Below are positions 1-9,900 of a stretch of DNA of 23,766 nt, piece after piece. Source of the DNA: Magnetococcales bacterium (GTDB lineage: Bacteria; Pseudomonadota; Magnetococcia; Magnetococcales; DC0425bin3); contig JADGCJ010000047.1 in the NCBI GenBank assembly GCA_015229045.1, forward strand, positions 1-23,766. Direction: 5' to 3'. Numbering within the stretch: the stretch's first letter is position 1; every line of letters begins with the position of its first letter. Both the position numbers and the translations under genes were made by a program. The notes beneath the pieces are model-generated. The model was given only the letters and a program-made list of their open reading frames with translations, had not been told where the DNA came from and did not search any database.

Positions 1-683
1 CGCCTGACGTAAAGGGCACCAATACCTTTTGGTCCATAGATCTTGTGGCCAGAGATGCTCATCAGGTCAACGCCTATGTCGACGACATCGATTGGCCAAA
101 AGCTTAGCGCCTGCGCTGCATCTACATGGAAAGGGATCCTAGATGATCGACATAAATCAGCTATCCGGGCGATTGGTTGAACTGTGCCGATCTCGTTATT
201 AACCGCCATTACAGATACAAGGGCGGCGTGCTCATCGACAACTTTGGCGACGGCATCGAAATCGATCACCCCGGCACTACCGACCGGAATCAAGGCAACT
301 TCAAAACCATCATCCTCCAAGGCGCGGGCGGCTTCGAGAACGCTCTTGTGTTCGATGGCGCTGACGACAACCTTCCTGCGCTCACGATTTGCTGAACGGG
401 CCATTCCGAGTACTGCCAAGTTGTTTGCTTCTGTCGCTCCCGATGTGAATATGATTTCGTCGGGATCAGCACCTATTAAATTTGCCACGCCTGCCCGTGC
501 CGCATCGACGGCCTTGTCGGCGGCCCACCCGAAAGCGTGCTCGGATGCATGGGGATTGCCGCAAAACTCTGTCCAATATGGAGCCATGGCGACCGCAACC
601 CTTGGATCAAGCGGGGTCGATGCCTGATTGTCTAGGTAAATGCCTGCGCCGATGCATCCTACCGGCTTGCTGTGTGCCATCAT
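1..683 (-). CDS. sspA: SspA/DndA-like cysteine desulfurase, 3' part outside the window
   Basis: PLP-dependent cysteine desulfurase (NifS/IscS/DndA fold) that takes sulfur from L-cysteine as an enzyme persulfide and, in this context, supplies it for DNA phosphorothioation. Translating the reverse strand gives an open frame from the start to the window edge, about 227 residues. Visible motifs, in order: [11 protein letters not shown] near the N-terminus, SGATEANN, the PLP-stacking His in SAIEHKSV, the Asp/Gln pair in HVDAAQALS, and the PLP lysine in [17 protein letters not shown]. The C-terminal third with the persulfide cysteine loop is missing because the window ends, not because the gene is visibly broken. 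Three in-frame ATGs lie at 689, 683 and 680. GGAG at 694-691 is 7 nt before the 683 ATG and too close to 689, so 683 is preferred. It diverges from sspB. On sequence alone it could be a general IscS; its position makes SspA likely. Confidence 0.92.
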   Translation of the reverse strand, partial: MMAHSKPVGCIGAGIYLDNQASTPLDPRVAVAMAPYWTEFCGNPHASEHAFGWAADKAVDAARAGVANLIGADPDEIIFTSGATEANNLAVLGMARSANRERRKVVVSAIEHKSVLEAARALEDDGFEVALIPVGSAGVIDFDAVAKVVDEHAALVSVMAVNNEIGTVQPIARIADLCRSSRIPFHVDAAQALSFWPIDVVDIGVDLMSISGHKIYGPKGIGALYVR

Positions 684-704
684 TGCCATTCTCCGGCTTC
701 CATC

Positions 705-725
705 GACTGGCGATACCCTCCAGTC
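705..725. promoter_or_regulatory. Dyad operator copy 1 (GACTGG-N9-CCAGTC)
   Basis: Perfect 6-bp inverted repeat, GACTGG at 705-710 and CCAGTC at 720-725 with a 9-nt spacer. It lies in the leader of sspA just upstream of its ribosome binding site. The same arms with the same spacer length recur at 780-800, which makes chance unlikely and suggests a dimeric regulator binds both. No regulator gene is visible in the window. Confidence 0.6.
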
Positions 726-734
726 CGTGACAAG

Positions 735-763
735 TTGACAATTCTCTCCAAACGGAATAGAGT
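735..763 (+). promoter_or_regulatory. Candidate sigma70 promoter for sspBCD
   Basis: TTGACA (735-740), a 17-nt spacer, then TAGAGT (758-763). The -35 is consensus and the -10 matches at four of six positions. It points towards sspB, about 100 bp upstream of its start, and lies between the two dyads. A possible minus-strand -35 (TTGACT, 766-761) for sspA overlaps the -10, but its own -10 is poor. Confidence 0.5.
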
Positions 764-778
764 CAAGCCAAGATTGCC

Positions 779-801
779 CGACTGGTGACATCCACCAGTC
801 G
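779..801. promoter_or_regulatory. Dyad operator copy 2, extended 9-bp arms
   Basis: CGACTGGTG (779-787), 5-nt loop, CACCAGTCG (793-801): a perfect 9-bp inverted repeat downstream of the candidate sspB promoter. Its core is GACTGG-N9-CCAGTC, identical in arms and spacing to the copy at 705-725. It would suit a repressor site or a leader hairpin. A shorter dyad (CCAAT-N5-ATTGG, 826-840) follows and may be chance. Confidence 0.62.
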
Positions 802-862
802 CGGCTCACCATAACACCCGAACAGCCAATGTTCAATTGGTTTTATCTTTTTTGGGACTGCC

Positions 863-1858
863 ATGGCACGACTCCTCCTTGACGATGTGCGATTCAAGCT
901 TCAGTTCGCTGGACATGAGACATTTCCCCTAAGGTACGGATGGTTGAAAAAATCATTCGATCAAGTTAAGCGCATGATTGAATCCGGCAGCGGGGATACC
1001 AAAGCCGTGTTTACCGATGATGCAGCTATCGCGCTTTTTGGGGTTGGGAAGAATATGGTGGTATCGATGCGTCACTGGTCATTGGCCGCTGGCATCCTGA
1101 GGTTTGAGGAGAATGACGGGTCGCGCCAAGGTCAATTAGTCATTTCGCCCCTAGGATATGCACTATTGGACAATAGCGGTGATCCTTACTTGGAACATTC
1201 TGCATCACTTTGGATGATTCACTGGCACCTTGCAACCATTCCAGGACGCACGACGACATGGTATTGGGCATTCAACGAGTTTAACGAACCGGTGATGGAT
1301 CGTGACTTTCTTACAGAACGACTCCTTCGCCGGATAAAGGCGCTAAGAGAATCGGGTCGAATGAAAGAGTCCCGCATCACCGAAATCACCGTCAAACGGG
1401 ACGTGGAGTGTTTTGTTCGTACTTACCTTGCCAAGTCGCCATCTGCCCGGGGATCGCATGAAGATAATCTTGAGTCGCCTCTATGCGAACTTGGCCTTAT
1501 GCATTCCATTGATGTTGGATCAGCCTTCAGCTTTTGTCGCGGACCCAAGCCAACATTGCCTGACGAGGTTTTTCTTTTTGGACTGCATGATTTTTGGGCA
1601 CGCATATACCCGACTCGTCGTGAGCTTACAGTCGAGACGGTGACGCATGAGCCGGGATCGCCCGGCAGGGTCTTTATGCTCGACGAAGAGTCAGTCGCTG
1701 ATCGGTTGGCGGTATTAGCGGACCTGACCAAAGGCGCCATTCGCTGGGACGAGAGCACCGGGATGCGTCAGGTCTATGCCCATGATCTTTCCTCCGTCAA
1801 TCCCCTGGAGATGGTTTCCGACCTCATTCGAAGATCGATGAATTTGAGGACGGCATGA
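863..1858 (+). CDS. sspB: SspB-like DUF4007 protein of the PT-modification operon
   Basis: A 331-residue protein of the DUF4007 family. In Ssp phosphorothioation this is SspB, an essential partner of SspC and SspD, with DNA-nicking activity reported for characterised members. The family signature is the N-terminal GHETFPLRYGWLKKSF (about residues 17-32), followed by the FGVGKNMVVSMRHWSLAAGI segment, which fits a helix-turn-helix-like DNA-binding part, and an alpha-rich C-terminal half. There are no signal peptide or membrane segments, so it is cytosolic. Its stop overlaps the sspC start as ATGA (1855-1858), so expression is coupled. The leader has only a weak Shine-Dalgarno (GGGA, 6-9 nt before the ATG) plus the dyad at 779-801, which suggests restrained or regulated translation. 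The catalytic residues cannot be assigned from sequence alone. Confidence 0.88.
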   Translation: MARLLLDDVRFKLQFAGHETFPLRYGWLKKSFDQVKRMIESGSGDTKAVFTDDAAIALFGVGKNMVVSMRHWSLAAGILRFEENDGSRQGQLVISPLGYALLDNSGDPYLEHSASLWMIHWHLATIPGRTTTWYWAFNEFNEPVMDRDFLTERLLRRIKALRESGRMKESRITEITVKRDVECFVRTYLAKSPSARGSHEDNLESPLCELGLMHSIDVGSAFSFCRGPKPTLPDEVFLFGLHDFWARIYPTRRELTVETVTHEPGSPGRVFMLDEESVADRLAVLADLTKGAIRWDESTGMRQVYAHDLSSVNPLEMVSDLIRRSMNLRTA

Positions 1859-4800
1859 GAACACTTGCCGATATCATTTGGGTAGAACGGCGTTTCCGGC
1901 GTTCTGTTCGCATTGATGCTGATATGGGGGATTCTACGGCACTAGATGGCTTTGTATGTCCGCCATCCATCGTCGATGCAATGTTGTCAATGGGACGACA
2001 GTTTGCCGAAACAGGCCACGGAGCATTTACCTGGACTGGTCCCTACGGAAGTGGCAAGTCCAGCCTTGCGGTGATGCTCGCGGCACTGCTTGGTTCGAAC
2101 GAGGAAATGAGGGGCAAGGCCAGGAAGGCGATTGGAATAGAAGCAGCCAATCGTATTGTGTCGTTGATGGGAGCTGTTGAAGGAGGATGGACCGTATTAC
2201 CAATCATAGGACGGCGCGGCGATCCTGAGAAAGCAATCACCGACGCTTTGGAAGTAGCGTATACCAAGGAACATAACTTCAGATTCACGCAATCTGACGT
2301 CTCCTCTCGTATAATTGAAGCTGTACACTCTGTTCCTGGTACCGGGCTTTTGCTTCTTGTGGATGAGATGGGGAAGTTTCTGGATCATGCCGCGTTGGGT
2401 GGATCTGATGTCTACTTGTTCCAGCAACTAGCCGAGACTGCCAACCGTAGCAATCAACGATTTGTCGTCATTGGTATTCTTCATCAGGCGTTCGACGACT
2501 ATGCCAACAAGTTGACAAGAGAAGCTAGGGACGAATGGCTCAAGATTCAAGGTCGATTTGTTGATATTCCGATCAATGTAGCTGGCGAGGAACAGGTTTC
2601 CCTCATTGCCCGAGCGATCCAGAGATCTGTTCCTCCCCCAGATAGCCTTGTTCCCGAAGGGATTGCCAACGCTATTAGGCGGAATCGTCCTGGGACTGCC
2701 ACCTCGCTTGGAAATGAGCTTGCCTCCTGTTGGCCCCTCCATCCTGTGGTTGCAAGCTTGCTTGGCCCTATGTCTCGACGCAGGTTCGGGCAGAATCAGC
2801 GTAGCGTCTTCGGGTTTCTAAATTCAGCTGAACCATTTGGGTTTCAGGACTTCCTGCGCTCATCGCCAGAGGATACAGTTGTCGAGTATCGTCCCGTGCG
2901 TCTTTGGGACTATCTCAGGGCCAACCTGGAATCTTCCATATTGGCGTCTCCAGATGGTCACCGGTGGTCGCTTGCGGTCGATGCCATCGAGAGATGCGAG
3001 GCTTCGGGTGGCGACGTTGAACATCTTGAATTGATCAAGACCATTGCGTTGATTGACCTATTCAAAGAGCGATCCGGTCTGTTTCCAACCATGGAGGTTC
3101 TCTCGCTTTCCCTGCCAAAGATCGATATCGAGAACCTTGAAGCTATGCTGGAACAGCTTCGCAAGTGGTCTGTGGTGATATTCAAGAAGCATTTGGGTGC
3201 CTACGCCATCTATGCTGGCAGCGACTTCGATATCGATGCTGCAGTCGATCAGGCGATTGCACAAATGACAGGTGTCGATTTTAATAGGCTTCGCAGCGTA
3301 GCAAGTCTGCAACCTCTCCTGGCCAAGCGGCACTACCACGAGACCGGTGTGTTGCGGTGGTTCGAAGTCGATATCGCCCCTTTGTCCGAAGGGGAGGATT
3401 TGGTCCGGAAATACCAGGCCAAAAATGGTGCCGACGGTCTCTTCTTGTTGCTGGTGGGTATGGAAAATGAGCCAGAGTCTAAAGCTCAGCGTCTCTGGAA
3501 GGCTGCTGTAGACGCAGTGGGAGACACCCCGGTCGCAGTCGGGTGGACGAGAAACAGCATTTCTATTCCTGGACTTGCGTCCGAGTTATTGGCTTTGGAA
3601 ACTGTGCGGTCCGAAAGGACAGAGCTGAATGGTGATTCTGTAGCCAGACGAGAGGTTGGAGCACGAATTACCCGTGCTGCCGCCGAGCTTGAGGAGCAGG
3701 CACGACAAGCGTTTCTGTCTGCCGATTGGCTGGCAAGAACCGGGCCCGGGGACCATGGTTTATTGAAGATGTCAGGGCGTACCGGTTTGGCTGGTCTCAA
3801 TGCAATAGCCTCTCAAATGGCATCTGCCAGATTCTCCAATGCCCCGAAGATATTCAACGAACTCTTAAATAGGCTCAAGCCTTCCAGTAATGCTATTGCC
3901 GCCCAGAAGATCCTACTTAAGGCAATGGTCGAGAAGCCAATGGAACCACGGGTTGGCATTGAGGGGTATCCGGCGGAGGGTGGACTTTTTGCGTCTTTGC
4001 TTGAGGTGACCGGTCTTCATCGAGCAACCAAGGACGGCAAGGGTTATGGGTTTCATGAGCCTGCTGAAGATGATCCCGCCAGGCTGGGTCCGATGTGGAA
4101 ATCAGCTGAACATTTGTTCCGCAAGGCGGGAATCGGAGGTGCTGACATAAGGCGTTTATACGACCTGTGGCAGGCACCTCCGTTTGGTGTCCGAGACGGG
4201 CTTCTGCCGATCTTTGCCATGGCATTCATTCTCTCCAAGTTGGAACGCTTGGCAGTCTATCTGGATGGCACATTCCAGCATAAGCTCACATCTCTGCTGA
4301 TTGATCGTCTGACGCAAGATCCTGCATCAGTTCGCCTCCGTTGGAGCAACGTCTCGGATTTTCACAATAAGGTGCTGAATGGCATCGCCGAAGTGATCGC
4401 CAAACAGCGTGGAGATACAGCTGGAAGCGTCTTATCCGAACCTCTGGATTGCGCCCGTAGCTTGGTCGGTATGGTAATGGGACTGAAGCCATGGGCCCTC
4501 AAGACGACGGATCTCTCCGAGACGGCCATCAAAGTCCGAAATCTTGCAAAGATGGCTCACGACCCGAACAAATTCCTGCTGGATGATCTCCCCTATATGT
4601 TTGGTGTCAAAGGTGAGACGGATATCGATGCAGAAAAGGTTGTAGACGCAGTCCGCGAGGGACTTGCGGAACTGGTGGCTGCCTATCCCCGCATGCTTAG
4701 TGAACTCGCTGCGGTAATGCTTCGTGAGTTGCGTGTCCGAGCCGCCGATCCAGAGGAGCTTGCCGAACTGCATCTCCGAGCTGAAACCGTCAAGGGACTC

Positions 4801-5268
4801 ACAGGCAACTACCGTCTTGATGCCTTCGCGACCCGTCTTGCGGTTTACTCGGGAGTTGCTGAAGAAATCGAAGGCATCGCGAGCCTTGCGGCCAACCGTC
4901 CCCCGCGTGATTGGGTCGACCGTGACATCAACCAAACTCGCGTCGAACTAGCTTCCCTTGCTCAGGATTTCCTTAAGGCCGAGGCCCTCGCTCACGTCAA
5001 GGGGCGGAGCGACAGGCGGACACACATGGCGATCTATACCAGCGATCCCGACCGCCCCACACCGTTAGCCCCTGACTTTAGCGTGGGCGCAAATCAACGA
5101 GCTGAAGTCGACAGGCTTGTTGAGCTGCTTTTTGAGGTGCTTACAAAAGGGCGCGTTGAAAGAGATGTGGCGCTGGCGGCAGTGGCCGAGTTGGGATCAC
5201 GACTCACAGAGGCTTCTGTTGAGGATCTCAATCAGCCCGTGCGGCAAAAAAGGAGGCAGCGAGCATGA
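1855..5268 (+). CDS. sspC: SspC-like large P-loop ATPase
   Basis: An 1137-residue cytosolic ATPase. Walker A is GPYGSGKS (62-69). Walker B is LLLLVDEMGKF (165-175), with the D170/E171 pair expected for hydrolysis. The rest is long, mainly helical and without a recognised catalytic motif. In Ssp systems SspC is the ATPase that works with SspB and SspD to install the PT modification on one strand. The ATGA overlaps at 1855-1858 and 5265-5268 show it is the middle gene of a three-gene translational unit. Without its neighbours it would only be called an AAA-like/STAND-type ATPase; the DUF4007 gene before and the PP-loop gene after it fix the assignment. The frame is intact from end to end. Confidence 0.88.
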   Translation: MRTLADIIWVERRFRRSVRIDADMGDSTALDGFVCPPSIVDAMLSMGRQFAETGHGAFTWTGPYGSGKSSLAVMLAALLGSNEEMRGKARKAIGIEAANRIVSLMGAVEGGWTVLPIIGRRGDPEKAITDALEVAYTKEHNFRFTQSDVSSRIIEAVHSVPGTGLLLLVDEMGKFLDHAALGGSDVYLFQQLAETANRSNQRFVVIGILHQAFDDYANKLTREARDEWLKIQGRFVDIPINVAGEEQVSLIARAIQRSVPPPDSLVPEGIANAIRRNRPGTATSLGNELASCWPLHPVVASLLGPMSRRRFGQNQRSVFGFLNSAEPFGFQDFLRSSPEDTVVEYRPVRLWDYLRANLESSILASPDGHRWSLAVDAIERCEASGGDVEHLELIKTIALIDLFKERSGLFPTMEVLSLSLPKIDIENLEAMLEQLRKWSVVIFKKHLGAYAIYAGSDFDIDAAVDQAIAQMTGVDFNRLRSVASLQPLLAKRHYHETGVLRWFEVDIAPLSEGEDLVRKYQAKNGADGLFLLLVGMENEPESKAQRLWKAAVDAVGDTPVAVGWTRNSISIPGLASELLALETVRSERTELNGDSVARREVGARITRAAAELEEQARQAFLSADWLARTGPGDHGLLKMSGRTGLAGLNAIASQMASARFSNAPKIFNELLNRLKPSSNAIAAQKILLKAMVEKPMEPRVGIEGYPAEGGLFASLLEVTGLHRATKDGKGYGFHEPAEDDPARLGPMWKSAEHLFRKAGIGGADIRRLYDLWQAPPFGVRDGLLPIFAMAFILSKLERLAVYLDGTFQHKLTSLLIDRLTQDPASVRLRWSNVSDFHNKVLNGIAEVIAKQRGDTAGSVLSEPLDCARSLVGMVMGLKPWALKTTDLSETAIKVRNLAKMAHDPNKFLLDDLPYMFGVKGETDIDAEKVVDAVREGLAELVAAYPRMLSELAAVMLRELRVRAADPEELAELHLRAETVKGLTGNYRLDAFATRLAVYSGVAEEIEGIASLAANRPPRDWVDRDINQTRVELASLAQDFLKAEALAHVKGRSDRRTHMAIYTSDPDRPTPLAPDFSVGANQRAEVDRLVELLFEVLTKGRVERDVALAAVAELGSRLTEASVEDLNQPVRQKRRQRA

Positions 5269-6098
5269 GCAATATCCGCCATCTGCTGGGACTCTCGGGT
5301 GGGCGGGACAGTGCCGCACTGGCCATATACATGCACCAGAACCACCCAGAACTTGACGTAGAATACTTCTTCACCGACACAGGGAAAGAGTTGCCTGAGG
5401 TCTACGAGTTTCTCGGTCGTCTGGAAGGTTTTTTGGGGAAGCCGATTGAGCGGCTAAACCCTGACCGGGATTTCGATTTCTGGCTTACCCAGTACAAACA
5501 CTTTCTCCCCTCTGCAAAAAGTCGATGGTGTACTCGGCAGCTCAAAATCCGTCCTTTCGAGCATTGGGTGCGACCGCACATTGAAGCGGGGGGCAAGGCG
5601 GTAAGCTACGTTGCGATCCGATCAGACGAGGACTATCGTGAGGGTTATTCCTCCACCCATCCAAATTTATCGGTGCGGCTGCCTTTTCGTGAGGCGGGTA
5701 TCGATAAGACAGCCGTCTTGGATATCCTAGATGCATCTGGAGTGGGGCTTCCCGAGTATTACCGTTGGCGATCCAGGAGCGGATGCACCTTTTGTTTCTT
5801 CCAGCAGAAGATCGAGTGGGTCAGACTGATGGAGGAACACCCTGACGCTTTTAACGAGGCTAAAGCCTACGAAAAAAAGGCTGTTGATCACGGGTCTCCC
5901 TTTACATGGAGTCAAGGGGAATCGTTGGACCAACTTGCCTACCCGGATCGTATTGCTCAGATCAGGGAGGACCACAAGAAGAGGTTGGCACGTCTGAGAG
6001 ACCGTCAAGCACTCAACCCTCTCCGCTCCGGCAACGAGCCTCTGGACTTGGACATTCTGTACGGCTCGGCAAAGGTTTGCGTCAGTTGTCATAAATAA
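5265..6098 (+). CDS. sspD: SspD/DndC-like PP-loop ATP pyrophosphatase (PAPS reductase family)
   Basis: A 277-residue enzyme of the PAPS reductase/DndC family. It is expected to adenylate the DNA phosphate and help exchange a non-bridging oxygen for sulfur from SspA. The PP-loop is SGGRDS (11-16), close to the N-terminus, and TDTGKELPE (37-45) is the usual second motif. Cysteines are grouped as C89 (WCTRQLK), C174-x2-C177 (GCTFC) and C272-x2-C275 at the extreme C-terminus, consistent with the iron-sulfur cluster known in DndC. Start and frame follow from the ATGA overlap with sspC. The gene ends 37 bp from the convergent HEPN gene with no obvious hairpin terminator between them. A sulfate-assimilation PAPS reductase is a poor alternative given the operon. 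Confidence 0.91.
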   Translation: MSNIRHLLGLSGGRDSAALAIYMHQNHPELDVEYFFTDTGKELPEVYEFLGRLEGFLGKPIERLNPDRDFDFWLTQYKHFLPSAKSRWCTRQLKIRPFEHWVRPHIEAGGKAVSYVAIRSDEDYREGYSSTHPNLSVRLPFREAGIDKTAVLDILDASGVGLPEYYRWRSRSGCTFCFFQQKIEWVRLMEEHPDAFNEAKAYEKKAVDHGSPFTWSQGESLDQLAYPDRIAQIREDHKKRLARLRDRQALNPLRSGNEPLDLDILYGSAKVCVSCHK

Positions 6099-6134
6099 AA
6101 CGCAATCCATAAATAGAACAAATTACTGACCTTA

Positions 6135-6902
6135 TTATGGTAACAATGAAGATCCTGACAACAGGATATCTCTAAGCATTGGATCGTGGTCTAACTCGCC
6201 GATATTATAAGGAAAATACACCTCAAGCGATTGCTCGTTTCCCTCAAGTGAGACAAAAATGAGATTCTGAACTGCCATGAGAAGCAGATGTGTTGATGCC
6301 TCTACCAGGGCTATGTGTGTCTTGTACTCGCCATCGTCGTCGAAATCTGGAAGCCTAAAGGAGCCATGAGCTATTGCATTTCTCAGGTGTCTAATGGCGT
6401 TCAACACAGAAGCAGCATTTTCTGTTTTATCTTTAAGAGCCTCCAATGCTTTCTGATGATGCGGATGTTTATTGCTAATAGAATCAATCAGCGATGAAAA
6501 CCTGTTTGTATATTCCAACAACTCATCGTACAGAGTGTGCAACTGATTACTCATGGATGATATTTTTGCAATAGCAGCATTGACTTTACCATTGCGTCTA
6601 ATTTCTGCAGCATCCACTACTCCGTTCACAACGCACTCAAAACCTGCCCATGAGAGACTGAATATACTGATGCATGTCAAATGGGATGACCAGGACTTTG
6701 ACCGTTCATCTTCAAAATCGGCAACTGGCTCACAATATTCTGTAGACGGATCAAATTGACCAGTTACAGCCTCGACATGAACAATCGAAGACGCTGCTGC
6801 GAACCAATCAGATGCGTCTTTGAGTGCTTCATCCCTACGCTCTTCATACAAGGTAGCGCACACTCTTGAAATTAAGTCCGCGTGCATCGCTATATTATTC
6901 AA
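6135..6902 (-). CDS. HEPN-domain protein (RNxxxH motif), last gene of the sspFGH unit
   Basis: An all-helical protein of up to 255 residues with HLRNAIAHGSF at 172-182. R174-N175-x3-H179 is the catalytic signature of HEPN ribonucleases (R-x4-6-H) as found in many toxins and abortive-infection proteins. About 100 residues of helix precede the motif and one long helix follows, as in the fold. There are no membrane segments or other recognised domains. The longest frame starts at a TTG (6902) that overlaps the sspH stop by 8 bp; an ATG at 6887 is the alternative start, and neither has a strong Shine-Dalgarno. Either way translation probably depends on ribosomes finishing sspH. It ends in tandem TAA stops. 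It is visibly AT-richer than sspH, suggesting a later addition. RNA cleavage is inferred. It could instead be a non-catalytic HEPN protein. Confidence 0.72.
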   Translation of the reverse strand: MNNIAMHADLISRVCATLYEERRDEALKDASDWFAAASSIVHVEAVTGQFDPSTEYCEPVADFEDERSKSWSSHLTCISIFSLSWAGFECVVNGVVDAAEIRRNGKVNAAIAKISSMSNQLHTLYDELLEYTNRFSSLIDSISNKHPHHQKALEALKDKTENAASVLNAIRHLRNAIAHGSFRLPDFDDDGEYKTHIALVEASTHLLLMAVQNLIFVSLEGNEQSLEVYFPYNIGELDHDPMLRDILLSGSSLLP

Positions 6903-9900
6903 TCACGTCACCCGTTCTAATGGCAGCTACAGCTTCGACGATATCTGAATCCGATAAAAAGGGGGCCTGAGCGAAGACAAGTCCTTGTTCCCCGTTGAGT
7001 TTTGCTGCTAAGTGTCCCCTGCCAAGAAGTAACTCGGCTCCAGGACGGTCCATGGCGATCTTCGATGTCGCTTCGCTTGCAACTTTCAGGATCAACCGGT
7101 TTCCTAGGTTCTCCCGCAACTGCATCGGCATGACGTCCTTATCCGGGCGCTGTGCCGCAAAAATCAGGTGGATGCCAGCCGCTCGGGCTTTCACTCCCAG
7201 ACGTTGAACCGCCCGCCCGACAGCAGCCTTGTATTCGTCGTCGAGCATCCAGTCGGCAAACTCGTCGTGAATCAGGAAGACCATCGGAAGTCGACTTTCT
7301 TTAGGAACCTTCGCGTTATAGGTCGGAAGATCCCGTGCCCTGGCTGCGGCGAAGAGCCGATATCGTCCCTCCATTTCCTCGACAAGCCCCTCAAGGATTT
7401 CGCGCGAACGCTCCTTGGAGGTAACGATCTTCTCGCGCATGTGCGGAAGATCCTCCAACGCCGCGTAATCGACCCCCATCTTTGGGTCGATCAGAACCAT
7501 CTGAGCCAATTCTCGTGGATTGGTCGCAGCAATGTCCAAAAGCATCGCCTGTATCAGAACAGACTTGCCGCTTCCAGTCGTTCCGGCCACGAGCGAATGC
7601 GGATCGTGTGCCGAAAGCCCGCCGAACTCAGAACCCAGATTCAGGTAGAGCAACGCACCGTTGATCTCCTGGACCCCAAGTAGAATCGAGGTATTGATCC
7701 CGGCTACATTGCGGTTGAGCGCGCGACGCGCCCACAGATCCCAAAGCGAGACGGATTGTCGTTTGCTTCCCGCCATCGTGACCACGATCTCGCCTGGCTT
7801 GGGTTGAACAGTGACCAGATTGATTGCGTGCGTAGTCAAAAGCTGAGTGCGCTTAGCCTCGACGTCCTCGACGCGCAGACGGTCAGAACCAGCGAGTCTT
7901 ACGAGACACCCATTCGGGGTCAGGCGAGTTCCGAGAACTGCGGCCTGAAGCCCGTATCCGTTGAGCGCGGATTTGAGTTTCTTGGTCGTCTCTTCGACCC
8001 ATGCCTGCCGCTCGTCCTCGACAGCACCTAGGGCCGCAGACTTCAAGGCAACAAGAGCCGTGAACGAGGATATGTCAGTAGCAGAGGGGCTTTGCTTACC
8101 GGACGAGGCAGTCGGAACAGACTCGGTGGTAGAGGTGGAAACTGATTCTGATGGGGGAGGCGCAGTGGGATCCGCGTGAGGTACCCTGGCAGGCTCCGGC
8201 TGCGGGGTCTCCCCAACGCCAACTGGAACCTCAGCTCCGCTAGATTCCTCCGTTTGCCCAAGCATACCCACCAACGCCCCCCAAACCACGCGGGCCGCCG
8301 GAAACTTTGGGGCGGCCTTCGTCCATGGCCTGGCACCCCCGAGCGTTTCCCGGATCGAGGCGCAATCGGAACCTCGTGCGTAAGCCTCTGCAAGCAAACG
8401 GACATCGGGTCGCTCGAACACTTCCTGCCACGCTTCGATTCCGTCGGTGTCGTCAAGGAGAATCTGTTCCGATGAGGTGGAAACTGCGGACGGATCTGTC
8501 GAATGGACGAACACATGAGAGTAACCACGCAGGGAAATCCTTGCTTCCCCGTCACGCAGTTTTGCTCGCGCCCGTTCAAGCAACCCTGAGCACCCAGGCG
8601 GGATATCGGCATCGACCATAAGGTCGGCGAGGCGAGCGAGCCAGACATCGCGGTCTAGGCGTCCCGGATCGCCAAAGAGAGCAGCGCGGAACGTCGAGAG
8701 GGTGGCCATCAGTTGGGCCTTCGAGGAGCGCTTGGCCTTGGCCGCCCCGCCTGAGGCAACGTATTTGGATTCGACCACGGCTACATGCAGGGTCGGACCG
8801 GCATCGCTCTCCTCCACGCACAGTCCGAGGATGTCGGCGATTCGGCTTTCCTTCTGTGCCAGCCAATCAGCGTAGTCGTCCAGCAGGAAAAACACGCTGA
8901 ACGATGGGCGAGTGCCGTTTCCGGCAAGTCCACGGAACTCCTCCTCGAGAAGTCGGCGACTCAACACCAACCCGATCATCTCCCCGGCGGAAACGCCACG
9001 TTTGGCGGCACGCAGGACAATATCCCCGGACACATACAGGGCGTCCTTCTTCATCCGGTCAGCCAAGGTCAAAATCTCGTCGGGAGACAGTGGCAGACCG
9101 AGCTCGTCCAGACGCCGTTTTGCGAGCACACCGAGTAAACGTAATTCGGAAGTGGAGCTGACGATCATATTGCGTCCGTTTGTCGCAGCCCTGCGGTAGC
9201 GCACTACCGTTACACCGTTGGCCTGCAACTGGCGCTTGTCGAGCAACTCGTCGTAGGTAGCAACCCATTCGGCCAAGGCGTGCGCATCGTCGAGCGTCGC
9301 CTTGAGCTCCTCGTTTTGAAGTGAGATCCGCCGCGCAGGAAGATATTGTTCCCCGGTGGTCGCATCGGTCTGCCGGACCACGGAGGCGACAGCCCCGACG
9401 TATGCCCATCCCGATGCTGTCTGGCGTGGGCAGGTCAAAAATGTGGTCGATTTGAGCTCGTTCTCGCCGGAAACGCTCCGGTAAGACCAGCGTGAGGGGG
9501 CGTGCTCCAGGGTTGGTCGGTCGTTGGTCCAATCGACCCGAATCCACTCTTCGGTCGCCGTCCTCGACACGACATCGTGCAAGAACGCCACGTCGAATGG
9601 GCGGACCCCATCGCTGTTTCTCGGAGGGGTGGCAGAGGGTGGAACTACCGAGATACGTAGTCGGGACATGAAGTTCTCTGAGGTTCCGCTGACCACCTGC
9701 AGGTCAGGATCGTCGCCCGTCTTGCTCACCAATTCCGCATACACACAACGCAGTTTCGTCTGATCGCGGTGGCGCACCGAGACATTGCACTGCAAATCGG
9801 TTTCAGGCTGCATCCCGGAGAGTTCGCGGACAACGGCCAGAGGTAACTCGGCCGCGTCAGCATTGTAGAGCAGCACACTCAGATTCGCTGCCTCGTGCGG

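Noticed and set aside
184..627. 147-codon plus-strand frame at the left end
   Set aside because: It is antisense to the well-supported cysteine desulfurase.
826..840. CCAAT-N5-ATTGG dyad before sspB
   Set aside because: The arms are short and AT-containing, and no second copy was found. It may be chance, unlike the paired GACTGG dyads.
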